64,000 nt of DNA from Candidatus Poribacteria bacterium (GTDB taxonomy: Bacteria; Poribacteria; WGA-4E; WGA-3G). A model generated the notes under the pieces. It was not told the origin of the DNA. It saw only the letters and a program-made list of their open reading frames with translations, and ran no database searches. Of the stretch, positions 8,287-16,921 are shown piece after piece. The stretch covers positions 1 through 64,000 of the forward strand of contig JAPPII010000115.1 of NCBI GenBank assembly GCA_028820845.1, in the 5' to 3' direction. Within the stretch, counting starts at the first letter, position 1. The number at the start of each line of letters is the position of its first letter. The position numbers were made by a program, and so were the translations under genes.

Positions 8287-9744
8287 ATGCCGAATCCAGG
8301 TCCCAATCTGCTATATATCCACTCCGACCAGCATAACCCTTATGTAACAGGTTGTTACGGCGATCCGCTGGTGCAAACCCCTAACCTTGACAGTCTCGCC
8401 GCTGAAGGGGTCGTACTTGAGAACGTCTATTGCCCTTCTCCCATCTGCGTCCCCTCCCGGATGTCAATGCTCAGTGGACGATATCCCTACGAAAACGCCG
8501 TGTGGATGAACAGCCATATCCTCGATTCCGGGATTCCGACTTTTGCACACGCCATGGGGGCAGTAGGGTATCAACCCGTGCTTATCGGACGGATGCACTC
8601 GCTCGGACCCGATCAACTCCACGGATATGCTGAACGTCTCGTTGGCGACCACGGTCCGAACTATCACGGTGGCCGCGGTGTGGATCACGGTGAACTCTCT
8701 GGAACCGCGGGACCGGCACGCGTGAGTCTCGAAAAATCGGGGGCAGGACAGAGCGCGTATCAGGTGCATGACGAGGATGTAACCGCTGCGACGGTTGACT
8801 ATCTCAATCGGCTCGGTGTCCAGAAACGCGCTGGATTCTTAGATGCCCCCTTCTCCATTTCCGTCGGGTTCATGTTGCCACATCAACCTTTCGTGGCGCG
8901 TCAAGAGGACTATCAATTATACGAAGGACGGATGACGATGCCCGAAAATCCTGAGCTTTTTTCAGAGGCGTTGCATCCGCACTTCCGACGGTGGCGTGAG
9001 CAGTGTGGGATTGTTGAGGTCTCCGACCCCGAGATTCTCCGCGCACGCACGGCGTATTGGGCATTGGTCGCGCGGATGGACGTAATGATTGGACAAATCT
9101 TGACCGCACTCCGAGAAAACGGGTTAGATGAGAATACGTTGATTCTCTACAGTTCCGATCACGGCGAACAGGTCGGCGAACACGGGCTTTGGTGGAAACA
9201 GACGTTCTATGAGCATTCGGTGAAAGTCCCTGCAATCCTATCGTGGCGCGGCACATTACCCGAAGGCGTGCGTTGTGATCGGGTCGTCAGTGCACTGGAC
9301 TTAAATGCAACAATGCTTGATGCGCTTGAGGCACCGACGCTGCCCCATTCTCGTGGACGGAGCGTCTTGCCGCTTCTTCGAGAGGAAGACCCACAGTGGG
9401 AGGACATCGCCTTCTCCGAATACTGCACCGATGACGGTTGCTATCATCGGATGGTTAGAGATGCGGATTGGAAACTGAACTACTATCACCGACAACCGGC
9501 GCAGCTTTTCAATCTGAAGGAAGACCCGAACGAGTTGCGCGATCGCGCAGCCGACCCAACATGCCGAGACATCTTGGCCCAATTGACCGAGAAGGTTTTG
9601 GACGGTTGGGATCCAGATCAAGTCGCAGCACAGATGACAGCAAAACGCGCAGACACGCAACTTCTCGGTAGGTGGGGACGGCATACACAACCCTCAGACC
9701 AATACCGTTGGAATCTGCTACCAGAGATGGATTATTTGGATTGA
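8287..9744 (+). CDS. Formylglycine-dependent sulfatase
   Basis: A 485-residue alkaline-phosphatase-superfamily hydrolase that removes sulfate esters. NLLYIHSDQHNPYVTGCYG near the start supplies the metal Asp, PSPICVPSRMSMLSG carries the C-x-P-S-R motif (Cys about residue 54) that becomes formylglycine, and LILYSSDHGEQVGEHGLWWK supplies the second metal Asp/His pair. A maturation enzyme (SUMF1/FGE or anSME) is not in the window. No clear signal peptide is seen, so it may be cytoplasmic. The ATG at 8287 is preceded by GGAAGGA; the upstream in-frame ATG at 8248 sits inside the -10 box. The substrate is unknown; sulfated sugars or small sulfate esters fit the neighbourhood. Confidence 0.9.
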   Translation: MPNPGPNLLYIHSDQHNPYVTGCYGDPLVQTPNLDSLAAEGVVLENVYCPSPICVPSRMSMLSGRYPYENAVWMNSHILDSGIPTFAHAMGAVGYQPVLIGRMHSLGPDQLHGYAERLVGDHGPNYHGGRGVDHGELSGTAGPARVSLEKSGAGQSAYQVHDEDVTAATVDYLNRLGVQKRAGFLDAPFSISVGFMLPHQPFVARQEDYQLYEGRMTMPENPELFSEALHPHFRRWREQCGIVEVSDPEILRARTAYWALVARMDVMIGQILTALRENGLDENTLILYSSDHGEQVGEHGLWWKQTFYEHSVKVPAILSWRGTLPEGVRCDRVVSALDLNATMLDALEAPTLPHSRGRSVLPLLREEDPQWEDIAFSEYCTDDGCYHRMVRDADWKLNYYHRQPAQLFNLKEDPNELRDRAADPTCRDILAQLTEKVLDGWDPDQVAAQMTAKRADTQLLGRWGRHTQPSDQYRWNLLPEMDYLD

Positions 9745-9778
9745 GCTGATTTTAGAATTAATCGATACGGTGTAAACC

Positions 9779-9800
9779 GGCGAGGTTGGGAAACCTCGCC
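9779..9800. repeat. Dispersed hairpin repeat, GAGGTT type
   Basis: GGCGAGGTT and AACCTCGCC form a perfect 9-bp stem around GGGA, followed by TACCC. A decayed relative is at 32548-32568. It sits just before the dioxygenase ribosome site and would form in the leader. Confidence 0.6.
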
Positions 9801-9830
9801 TACCCATGTGAGGGAAAGAGGAGAAACAAC

Positions 9831-10694
9831 ATGGCAAACAGTCCAATACGCAAGGGTAAACCTTTTAGTGAAGAAAAGACAAAAGAGATTGCTGAGCAAT
9901 TCTTCCGTGATGGGTTCGTTTATATTCCGGGTGTGCTGACTGAAGGAGAGGTTACCGCCCTCCGAGAGAAGACTGATGAATTCTTCGCCGATCCGCAACT
10001 CGCAGAGAAAACGAATCCGCACCTTGCGGATGTCAGATATATCCAGATGGGTGCGCATGCGGATTCTCAGGAGCCGATGCCCTTCATTTTACGGAACACA
10101 ATTGAACTGGATCCGATCTTCCGAGATATGCTTCTCCGTGAACCGATTCTCAGCTTGGCAGAAGCGATTGTCGGTGAGAACTGCAAGTTTTGTGGGCAAA
10201 ATGTTCTACGGAACCTTCCTGGACTCTCAATTGATCGCTGGCACGTTGACGGTTCAGTGCATTTCCCCGTCACCGAAGAGATGCCGCGCCACGATCCACG
10301 CTTACGGATGCCCGTGATGTGGTTCACCGTCCAGATGGCGTTGAACGATATTGATACCATCGAGGAGGGACCGACGCAATACGTCCGTGGCAGCCATTAC
10401 TCCGGTAGGCATCCCAACAATCAGGAAAACCCCGAATTTGAGGGAAACAAACCTGTCTCTATCTTCTGTAAGGCAGGCGACATCTATCTGCAGGATCCGC
10501 AGTGCTGGCACCGGGGTGCTCCGAACCTTTCCGATAAGACGCGCTACATTTTGCAATCGCAGTATGCAGCGTATTGGGCGTATTGGCGATTCAATCTTTG
10601 CAACGAGGTTCCAGTTCCCGAAGATGCACTCGAAAATGCCAGCGATCGGCTGCTGAGTCTCTTAGGACACCCGCGTCCGAGTGATGTGAATTAA
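9831..10694 (+). CDS. Phytanoyl-CoA dioxygenase-like Fe(II)/2-oxoglutarate oxygenase
   Basis: A 287-residue product. It opens with the family pattern AEQFFRDGFVYIPGVLTEGEV; the metal site has HxD in DRWHVDGSVHF, the distal His in CWHRGAPN, and the 2-oxoglutarate Arg in DKTRYILQSQY. Known relatives hydroxylate aliphatic or amino-acid-derived substrates. The ATG at 9831 has AGAGGAGA before it; an upstream in-frame start at 9786 lies inside a dispersed repeat and is rejected. The gene lies between the sulfatase and an amidase on the same strand, suggesting a shared catabolic pathway. Confidence 0.85.
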   Translation: MANSPIRKGKPFSEEKTKEIAEQFFRDGFVYIPGVLTEGEVTALREKTDEFFADPQLAEKTNPHLADVRYIQMGAHADSQEPMPFILRNTIELDPIFRDMLLREPILSLAEAIVGENCKFCGQNVLRNLPGLSIDRWHVDGSVHFPVTEEMPRHDPRLRMPVMWFTVQMALNDIDTIEEGPTQYVRGSHYSGRHPNNQENPEFEGNKPVSIFCKAGDIYLQDPQCWHRGAPNLSDKTRYILQSQYAAYWAYWRFNLCNEVPVPEDALENASDRLLSLLGHPRPSDVN

Positions 10695-10714
10695 AAAGAA
10701 CGAGGAAAAAGCAG

Positions 10715-12115
10715 ATGTCTGAAACACCACTTCATTTTAAAACAATTACCGAGATTGCGGAAGCGATTGCTTCTAAGCAGGTATCGCCTGTAGATGTTAC
10801 AACGGCGATGTTAGCGCGCATAGAACAACTCGATGGTCAACTGATGAGCTACGCCACAGTGATGTCTGAGCATGCGATGGCTGCGGCACAGAAGGCAGAA
10901 CAGGAAATTCACGCAGGCACTTATCGGGGTCCCCTTCACGGTGTTCCAATTGCCGTGAAAGACCTCTGCTTCACGAAAGGTGTCCGCACAATGGGCGCAG
11001 CAAAAGTTCTCGCCGATCACGTTCCTACGTTTGACGGCACAGTCGTTGCTAAACTGGAAGCGGCGGGTGCAGTGCTGCTCGGCAAACTCAATTTGACCGA
11101 AGGGGCGATGGGTGGTTACAACCCTGAATTTGACATCCCCAAGAATCCTTGGAACCCTGACCGGTGGACGGGTTCTTCGTCGAGTGGTTCCGGTGTTGCA
11201 ACGGCAGCGGGATTGTGTTTCGGTTCGCTTGGGAGCGATACAGGCGGGTCAATCCGCTTTCCTTCGGCATCGTGTGGGGTTGTCGGTATAAAACCGACGT
11301 GGGGTAGGGTCAGCCGCTACGGTGTACTCGCGCTTGCGGAATCGATGGATCACGTCGGCCCGATGACGCGAAGCACCGCTGATGCAGGGCTTATGCTTGC
11401 GGCGATCGCAGGCTTTGACCCGAATGATCCGACTTCTCTGCCGAATCCAGTGCCTAATATGCTGGAGGGGATTGGACAAGACCTTCAAGGTATTCGGGTC
11501 GGGTTCGACGACCATTATGCCACGAACGATATTGATACGGAACTCGCCGAAGCCGTGCGTGCGGGTGTGGAAGTCCTCGCCGATCAAGGGGCAACAATTG
11601 TTGAGGTGCAATTACCGGATGTGGAGGCATACACCTCAGTGTGGTCAACGTTGTGTTCTGCCGAGGCGGTATTAGCGCACGCAGCGACCTATCCATCACA
11701 ACGGGATGCTTATGGACCTTGGTTCCGAGGATGGCTGGATATGGGAGCGAAGGTAACGGGTGCCGATTATGCGAAAGCAAACAATCTGAGAGCCGCTTGT
11801 ACAGGACATCTTAGACGGGTCTTTGAGGAGATTGACGTATTGGTATGCCCGTCAATGTCTGCGCCGCCACACCGCGTCTCACCAAAGATGTTATACGGTA
11901 CTTCTGGCGTCCGTGATCCGAAGTTCTATCGATTTACCGTGCCGTACGACTACAACGGCGCACCGACGCTATCCGTGCCGTGCGGCTTGAATAGCGAAGG
12001 ACTACCGTTGAGCATTCAGTTCGTCGGCAAACACTTGACAGAGCCGTTACTGTGTCGGGTTGGACACGCTTATGAGCGCGCTACGTCGTGGCACAACCTC
12101 CATCCTGATGTCTAA
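10715..12115 (+). CDS. Amidase signature family hydrolase
   Basis: A 466-residue product with the amidase-signature Ser-cisSer-Lys apparatus: Lys in GVPIAVKDLCF (about 82), the Ser/Gly-rich TGSSSSGSGVATAAG segment (about 152-166), and LGSDTGGSIRFPSASCGVVG (about 171-190) carrying the nucleophile Ser. It resembles GatA and aryl-amide hydrolases. No gatB or gatC is nearby, so a catabolic amidase is more likely than the tRNA amidotransferase subunit. It follows the dioxygenase after 20 bases, with an AACGAGG-type site, and is probably in the same operon. Confidence 0.88.
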   Translation: MSETPLHFKTITEIAEAIASKQVSPVDVTTAMLARIEQLDGQLMSYATVMSEHAMAAAQKAEQEIHAGTYRGPLHGVPIAVKDLCFTKGVRTMGAAKVLADHVPTFDGTVVAKLEAAGAVLLGKLNLTEGAMGGYNPEFDIPKNPWNPDRWTGSSSSGSGVATAAGLCFGSLGSDTGGSIRFPSASCGVVGIKPTWGRVSRYGVLALAESMDHVGPMTRSTADAGLMLAAIAGFDPNDPTSLPNPVPNMLEGIGQDLQGIRVGFDDHYATNDIDTELAEAVRAGVEVLADQGATIVEVQLPDVEAYTSVWSTLCSAEAVLAHAATYPSQRDAYGPWFRGWLDMGAKVTGADYAKANNLRAACTGHLRRVFEEIDVLVCPSMSAPPHRVSPKMLYGTSGVRDPKFYRFTVPYDYNGAPTLSVPCGLNSEGLPLSIQFVGKHLTEPLLCRVGHAYERATSWHNLHPDV

Positions 12116-12118
12116 GTG

Positions 12119-13138
12119 CTACTTCTGTGGTAGGTGATACCCCTCTTTCAGCGTTTGGATGCTGTAGAGACAATTCTCCGCCGTTATGTAAAGCACCTTG
12201 CTGGTCTCGCCCCGTCCGAATGCGACGTTGGTCGGTTTATCCGGCGTTTTGACGTACGCCAGTTCCTCTCCTTCAGGTGTGTAGACACGGACTCCGGGTC
12301 GGGTCTCATCACGTACCGCTACGAATAGATTCCCCTCAGCATCAACAACCATACCGTCTGGACCGTCTTGTGGGGCATAGTCAACGAGAACTTTTCGGAA
12401 AGTGGCGGTACCTTCCGGTGAGAGATCATAAGCGAGGAGTGCCATCCGTCCGTTACGCAGTGGCACCTCATCAGGGAAACTTCCCATCGCGCCGTTGTCA
12501 TGACTGATGACATAGAGCGTTTTTTGATCAGGGGAAACAGCCACACCGTTCGGTTTCCCAGCGTCTGTAACAACGAGATGCACGGAACCGTCTGGATCGA
12601 TTCGATAAACGCCAAAGATGGGTTGTTCAACAGGTTCATTCCCGGCATACCGAGGGTCAGTAAAATAGATGCGTCCCTGCTCGTCAATCGACAAATCGTT
12701 CGGTGAGTTAAAGGGTTTCCCGTTATAGAGACCGGCGATGATTTCGCTCTTACCCGTCGTCATATCCGTCCGCGTAATCCTGCGTCCCCCGAAATCCGCA
12801 CCTTCAGCAACGACCAAACGTCCCTGTGCATCAAATTTCGTCCCATTGGACATTCCACTTGGAGAACGGAAAACCGTGGTTTCTCCAGTCTCTGGATTGT
12901 GTTTCCAGATATTTCCGGCTTGCATACCTGTCTGATCTGTGAAAGTGATGTCGCTGAAATAGACCGTCCCGTCTGGTGCGACGGAGACACCTTCCGTGAA
13001 ATGCGCACCGTTGAACAGTTCTTTAAGCGCCGCACCGGGCGCGAAGATACCATCGTGTCCTGCAGTATTTCCGATTAACGCGGGTGCTAACGCCAAACCT
13101 GCAGCAACGGCATAAGTAAGGGGTTGTGATACATTCAT
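12119..13138 (-). CDS. SMP-30/gluconolactonase-like beta-propeller, exported
   Basis: A 339-residue product. The N-terminus (YAVAAGLALAPALIG) looks like a signal peptide. The body has SMP-30/gluconolactonase propeller motifs: FTEGVSVAPDGTVYFSDI, PFNSPNDLSIDEQGRIYFTD, GKPNGVAVSPDQKTLYV and DGPDGMVVDAEGNLFVAV, with the Glu and Asn/Asp calcium ligands of the family. Such enzymes open sugar lactones in the periplasm. An AAGGAG site lies upstream of the ATG. It converges with the amidase gene, the stops being a few bases apart. Confidence 0.85.
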   Translation of the reverse strand: MNVSQPLTYAVAAGLALAPALIGNTAGHDGIFAPGAALKELFNGAHFTEGVSVAPDGTVYFSDITFTDQTGMQAGNIWKHNPETGETTVFRSPSGMSNGTKFDAQGRLVVAEGADFGGRRITRTDMTTGKSEIIAGLYNGKPFNSPNDLSIDEQGRIYFTDPRYAGNEPVEQPIFGVYRIDPDGSVHLVVTDAGKPNGVAVSPDQKTLYVISHDNGAMGSFPDEVPLRNGRMALLAYDLSPEGTATFRKVLVDYAPQDGPDGMVVDAEGNLFVAVRDETRPGVRVYTPEGEELAYVKTPDKPTNVAFGRGETSKVLYITAENCLYSIQTLKEGYHLPQK

Positions 13139-13205
13139 CGGCTTATTTCGCTCCTTCCAATTCGTTTCTTGAATGGCAAGATTTTAACATACGTTGCGAA
13201 GGGTG

Positions 13206-14222
13206 TCAACCCATTGGGTGTGGACCGTGGGTTGTTATCCCTTGACGCGCATGCGCGTAAACGGCGTCTTGAATCTCAAGGATCCGCACGGCATCAGCAA
13301 CCGTGGGTTCAAAGGTACTCCCATCCCGAATTGCATCAAACGCGCTCCCCATTATTCCCTGTATTCGCTCGCCGTGAGATATATCCTCGCTAAATTGGAC
13401 CCCTTCCGTTGTATGTACCTCAATCAACGGTTCACCGTTGCGACCGTACTGCTCAAACACCGATGCCTTCGTTCCGACGAATCGAAAGAAATGATCGCCA
13501 CCGCGCGTACCAGACGGGTATGTATAACCCGATTCAATAATACCCGTGATACCGTCTTCCGTTCGCAGCACGCCGACACCGCTATCCTCCACGCCACGAC
13601 TGTGCATAGCATTGGACATCACCACGCCGACAACACTGATTTCACGATCACCGACAAACTGAAGGAATGTATCAATACCGTGCGCCGCCTCAACAGCCCA
13701 GCATCCACCGCCTGATATACTCGGATCGTTGTGCCAAGCGGATGGGGTCGGATCGTAGCGGGATGGGGGACCGTTGTTCAGTCTGCTATTATACAACACA
13801 AGTTCTCCGAGACTTCCATCAGCGACCATCTCTTGGACGACACTCACAATTCGACTTGCCCGATTCGGTAGCACAAGCGCGCTGAAAACACCGTGCTTTT
13901 CGGATGCCTCAGCAGCAGGACGCAATCGGTCGGCACAGTCAGCAAAGGGCTTGTCTAAGAGGTAGGGGATACGCCGATCCACGCAGGCTTGAACGTGTGC
14001 TGGCATTTCAATATGTTTTCCAGCGACGAGTACCGCATCGGGTTTGCTGGCATCAAGGCATGCAGCCGCTGTCTCAAAGCCGAGACACTGAAAATCATCT
14101 ATCAACTGTTGCCGGGGAGCAGGTTCACCGTCCATGACTCCGACAATCTCATGTCCGAGTTCGTGTGCCGTGCGCGCCATGCTCCGTCCGTGATGACTGT
14201 AGGAAAGAACAACCAGTCTCAT
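13206..14222 (-). CDS. Gfo/Idh/MocA family oxidoreductase
   Basis: A 338-residue product with an N-terminal Rossmann-like domain lacking the classic GxGxxG (it reads VVLSYSHHGRSMA), the LLDKPFADC segment in place of the usual EKP motif, and a C-terminal alpha/beta domain (GGGCWAVEAAHGIDTFLQFV). The family uses NAD(P) on sugars, inositols and related polyols. AAGGAG precedes the ATG. Substrate unknown. It lies beside the lactonase on the same strand, which would suit a sugar-acid pathway. Confidence 0.85.
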   Translation of the reverse strand: MRLVVLSYSHHGRSMARTAHELGHEIVGVMDGEPAPRQQLIDDFQCLGFETAAACLDASKPDAVLVAGKHIEMPAHVQACVDRRIPYLLDKPFADCADRLRPAAEASEKHGVFSALVLPNRASRIVSVVQEMVADGSLGELVLYNSRLNNGPPSRYDPTPSAWHNDPSISGGGCWAVEAAHGIDTFLQFVGDREISVVGVVMSNAMHSRGVEDSGVGVLRTEDGITGIIESGYTYPSGTRGGDHFFRFVGTKASVFEQYGRNGEPLIEVHTTEGVQFSEDISHGERIQGIMGSAFDAIRDGSTFEPTVADAVRILEIQDAVYAHARQGITTHGPHPMG

Positions 14223-14240
14223 ATTTTATCTCCTTGTTAT

Positions 14241-14408
14241 TCGCTGTCAGCAGTCAGCGATCAGGTCGGATTTTTTCAAAAATCCTCTCAGCGGTCAGTC
14301 AAAAGACTTTCTTTGGAAAGTTACCGATAACTGAAAGCATTCCGAAGGAATGCGCCCTGACAGCCGATAGCCGAGAGTGGAGCGTAGCGGAAGGTCCTGA
14401 CCGCTGAC
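14241..14408. repeat. Palindrome-rich intergenic element
   Basis: It fills the gap between two minus-strand genes. Its ends are inverted repeats, GTCAGCGATCAGG (14253-14265) and CCTGACCGCTGAC (14396-14408), differing at one base. Inside are perfect hairpins: GGATTTTT/AAAAATCC (14268-14285), ACTTTC/GAAAGT (about 14306-14321) and GCATTCC/GGAATGC (14337-14353). CTGTCAGCAGTCAGCGATCAG recurs in related form at about 30156-30188. The layout resembles a small non-autonomous (MITE-like) element. Confidence 0.6.
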
Positions 14409-14410
14409 GG

Positions 14411-16336
14411 CTATCTATAAAACGAATACATCGCCGTTCCTGTGAAAAGTCGGATCAGCACCCATACACCACCGACCATGAATTCGCCGAGAATTAAACC
14501 GAGGAAAAGTGGGTACGCTTTGCGATAGAGCCGAATCCCGCCGACTTTCAGCAATAACGTTTTGATACTCCAACTGATAAAAATGGAAAACCAGAGTCTA
14601 CCAATTGTCGATTTCTCACCAGCGACCATATAACCGGCAGGATGGAAGGGCCAGAACGGAAATATCGTCCGTAGCCACCAGAAGAAACCGGTAAAGAACG
14701 CACCGACCCCGATAAAAACCACGGCAGGCACATCGGTGTCGACCGGGTGGGAAATCCAACTTTGCAGAAGATTGTAGCCCCCCGTCCCGAGATCGCTGAC
14801 GACCCCGATTTTGTAGCCGACGACAAGGTACGCCCAAAACGAGGCGAGAATTCCAATCACCGCAGCGAACATCATTGCTACAATTAGCCTCCCTGACCGC
14901 ATACCTGTCTCCTCGGCGAGTTTGAAACCTTCAAGCGTGTGTGGCATTGGATGGGCGCGAGACCCGCGATTGAAGGTGAGATAGAGGCGCATCATCGTTA
15001 AACTGCCCCTCGAAATCAATCGGGTGCCGAAAATATCGGTGAGGATATCGTGCGGCGTTGCGTAAGTCCGAATCGTCGGTGGTCCAACTTCCGCTCGGAT
15101 ACGCGTGAGGCTCATCGCCAAGAGGTAGTAAATTAGGAAGTAGAGGGCAATTGTCCAGAATTCCATCCCGCCGCGATGTGAAAAAGTGAATAAGAAGAAT
15201 AGGCCGCAGACCAACCCAATCCCTGCCCATCGGTAGCGCATCGGTTCCCGGCTATCGTCAATCTCTCCCGGTGTATGATAGCCTCGAAAGACGTGTTTGA
15301 AAACGGCGAAAAAATAGCGTCTGCCGCCCCAGAGTGCGAAACAGGCGAGGACGAGATAGCCGCCCATCACTTGCTGCCAATCGTAAGGAAAACCCGGCAT
15401 CACATCGAGTCCAAGGGCGCTACCTAATACCCGTTGCGCTTTCCAGAACCAGTAAAAAAACCAGATAGAGAACGACATTTCCAACGGCATCAAGTAGGCG
15501 AGTCCAACGGCAAAAGAACGGATATAAACAGGGGTCCAGCCAATTGATCTCCACGGCTTTTGGGTGAAGTATTGACCGAGTTCGGCATGTCGGACTGGGA
15601 CTTCGGGGATTTCAGGAAATAGCACATGGAATCCATTGATTAAGTTGATACCACCGGCGATTGCAAATCCAAGCCACATCATTTTCGACTTGAAAAGTCG
15701 TCCGTCAAGCCGCGTCATCTCCAACGGCAATTGCACGATCGGATAGGTCAACCGTTCGTGTTCAATCCACTGCCTACGAAGAAAAATGTCGAGGCAGATC
15801 ATCACCCAGATAAGCACAGTCAGAAAGACCGTCCACCAGAGAATCGGACGCAGCCAACCGCCGAGATGTCCCATCGTGTAAATCGTGCTTTCACCGTCAT
15901 AAAACGCCTTTAGCCCCGCCTCATCGTTGGAGGTGAGCCATGGTGGGAGGTATCGCCAGAAAAGCTGCCGCCACTCATTCTCAGGTGTTGCGAACCAAAA
16001 GCCGTCTGATATGGTCGGAATCACCGTTTGCATCATATCGTGTCCAGCAATCGCTGAGGAGAGTGAAAGCATCACAAAGACTGTCAACAGTTCGCCTTGT
16101 CGTAGCGCGAATCGTGGCAGGAATCGGTTTAGCAGAAGATTAAACGGGATAAGCACCATCAACGTAATAACTACGTTGTAGATGAGTGACATCGTGGTCG
16201 GCAGCGTGCTCCAAAACTTGAGATGGTTTGCCATGATAAAGTAGGTATTCACTGGGATCAGTAGCAAACCGAGTATGATGGCACGGACGGTTACACCGGG
16301 ATGGGGTCTTTGGTTTTTTAAGGTGGGATTCGCCAT
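14411..16336 (-). CDS. Large polytopic membrane protein (DUF6785-like)
   Basis: A 641-residue product with about 12 or more hydrophobic segments from residue 20 onward (for example VRAIILGLLLIPVNTYFIMA, LIWVMICLDIFLRRQW, GIGLVCGLFFLFTFSHRGG) and conserved-looking loops RQWIEHERLTYPIVQLPLEM and LTRIRAEVGPPTIRTYATPH. It resembles the DUF6785/DUF6784 membrane proteins of Planctomycetes-like bacteria, distantly like oligopeptide-transporter folds. An uptake role is a guess. GAGAAGGATACCT precedes the ATG. It lies upstream of the Gfo/Idh gene across a palindromic element. Confidence 0.7.
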   Translation of the reverse strand: MANPTLKNQRPHPGVTVRAIILGLLLIPVNTYFIMANHLKFWSTLPTTMSLIYNVVITLMVLIPFNLLLNRFLPRFALRQGELLTVFVMLSLSSAIAGHDMMQTVIPTISDGFWFATPENEWRQLFWRYLPPWLTSNDEAGLKAFYDGESTIYTMGHLGGWLRPILWWTVFLTVLIWVMICLDIFLRRQWIEHERLTYPIVQLPLEMTRLDGRLFKSKMMWLGFAIAGGINLINGFHVLFPEIPEVPVRHAELGQYFTQKPWRSIGWTPVYIRSFAVGLAYLMPLEMSFSIWFFYWFWKAQRVLGSALGLDVMPGFPYDWQQVMGGYLVLACFALWGGRRYFFAVFKHVFRGYHTPGEIDDSREPMRYRWAGIGLVCGLFFLFTFSHRGGMEFWTIALYFLIYYLLAMSLTRIRAEVGPPTIRTYATPHDILTDIFGTRLISRGSLTMMRLYLTFNRGSRAHPMPHTLEGFKLAEETGMRSGRLIVAMMFAAVIGILASFWAYLVVGYKIGVVSDLGTGGYNLLQSWISHPVDTDVPAVVFIGVGAFFTGFFWWLRTIFPFWPFHPAGYMVAGEKSTIGRLWFSIFISWSIKTLLLKVGGIRLYRKAYPLFLGLILGEFMVGGVWVLIRLFTGTAMYSFYR

Positions 16337-16432
16337 AGGTATCCTTCTCTGCTGTTATTGGAGATGATACCTTAAAGGCGGGGTTGGTGTCAAGTTATTT
16401 TTTTATGAAACAGAAGGGTTATAGGTTTACAA

Positions 16433-16921
16433 TTAGCGAATGTCATCTTCACAGATGAAGTCAACAGTTACGCCGTTTTGATGGAGTGCATCGCGGTAGT
16501 GCCACCATGCAGTATCTAATGCTTGCAGGATGGGCGGTTTTTCTGGATGTGCGAGTGCAACGGCAATAAATTTCCTATCATCTGGATCAAAATCCGATAG
16601 TGCGGTGTCTGTTGGAAACTCTTGAAAATTAGCTTCTAAATCATCAGTCGGTGTAATGGAAACTAAGTCACATTGTTGTGGATTTGCCCAATTTATCTCT
16701 ACCCACTTAAGGAAAGCATCTCCAACACCGGGAAAACCTCCGGGATTCAACTTATTTCGGTATTCTCCGATAATTCGGCGCAAGTCATCCAACACTAATT
16801 TTACGTTACCTTCGGTAATCTTCATTAGTTCGTCAATGCAAGTTTCCACACAATCTTCAGACGCTTGGTCTGCTTTCCCATTGGCAACCAGCGGAACATT
16901 TGTATCTACAATAACTTTCAT
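16433..16921 (-). CDS. PIN-like nuclease paired with an ATPase
   Basis: A 162-residue product with PIN-fold acidic residues: VIVDTNVPLVAN at the start, LVLDDLRRIIGEY (about 59-71), DFDPDDRKFIAVALAH (about 112-127) and ALDTAWWHYRD near the end. PIN domains are metal-dependent ribonucleases, usual as VapC toxins. Its ATG overlaps the end of the ATPase gene (16918-16921), so the two are translationally coupled, ATPase first. No VapB-type antitoxin is beside it, which points to an ATPase-nuclease effector pair rather than ordinary VapBC. Confidence 0.75.
   Translation of the reverse strand: MKVIVDTNVPLVANGKADQASEDCVETCIDELMKITEGNVKLVLDDLRRIIGEYRNKLNPGGFPGVGDAFLKWVEINWANPQQCDLVSITPTDDLEANFQEFPTDTALSDFDPDDRKFIAVALAHPEKPPILQALDTAWWHYRDALHQNGVTVDFICEDDIR

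Noticed and set aside
14268-14285. Hairpin as terminator after the membrane protein gene
   Set aside because: It lacks a following T run on the minus strand; treated as part of the palindromic element.
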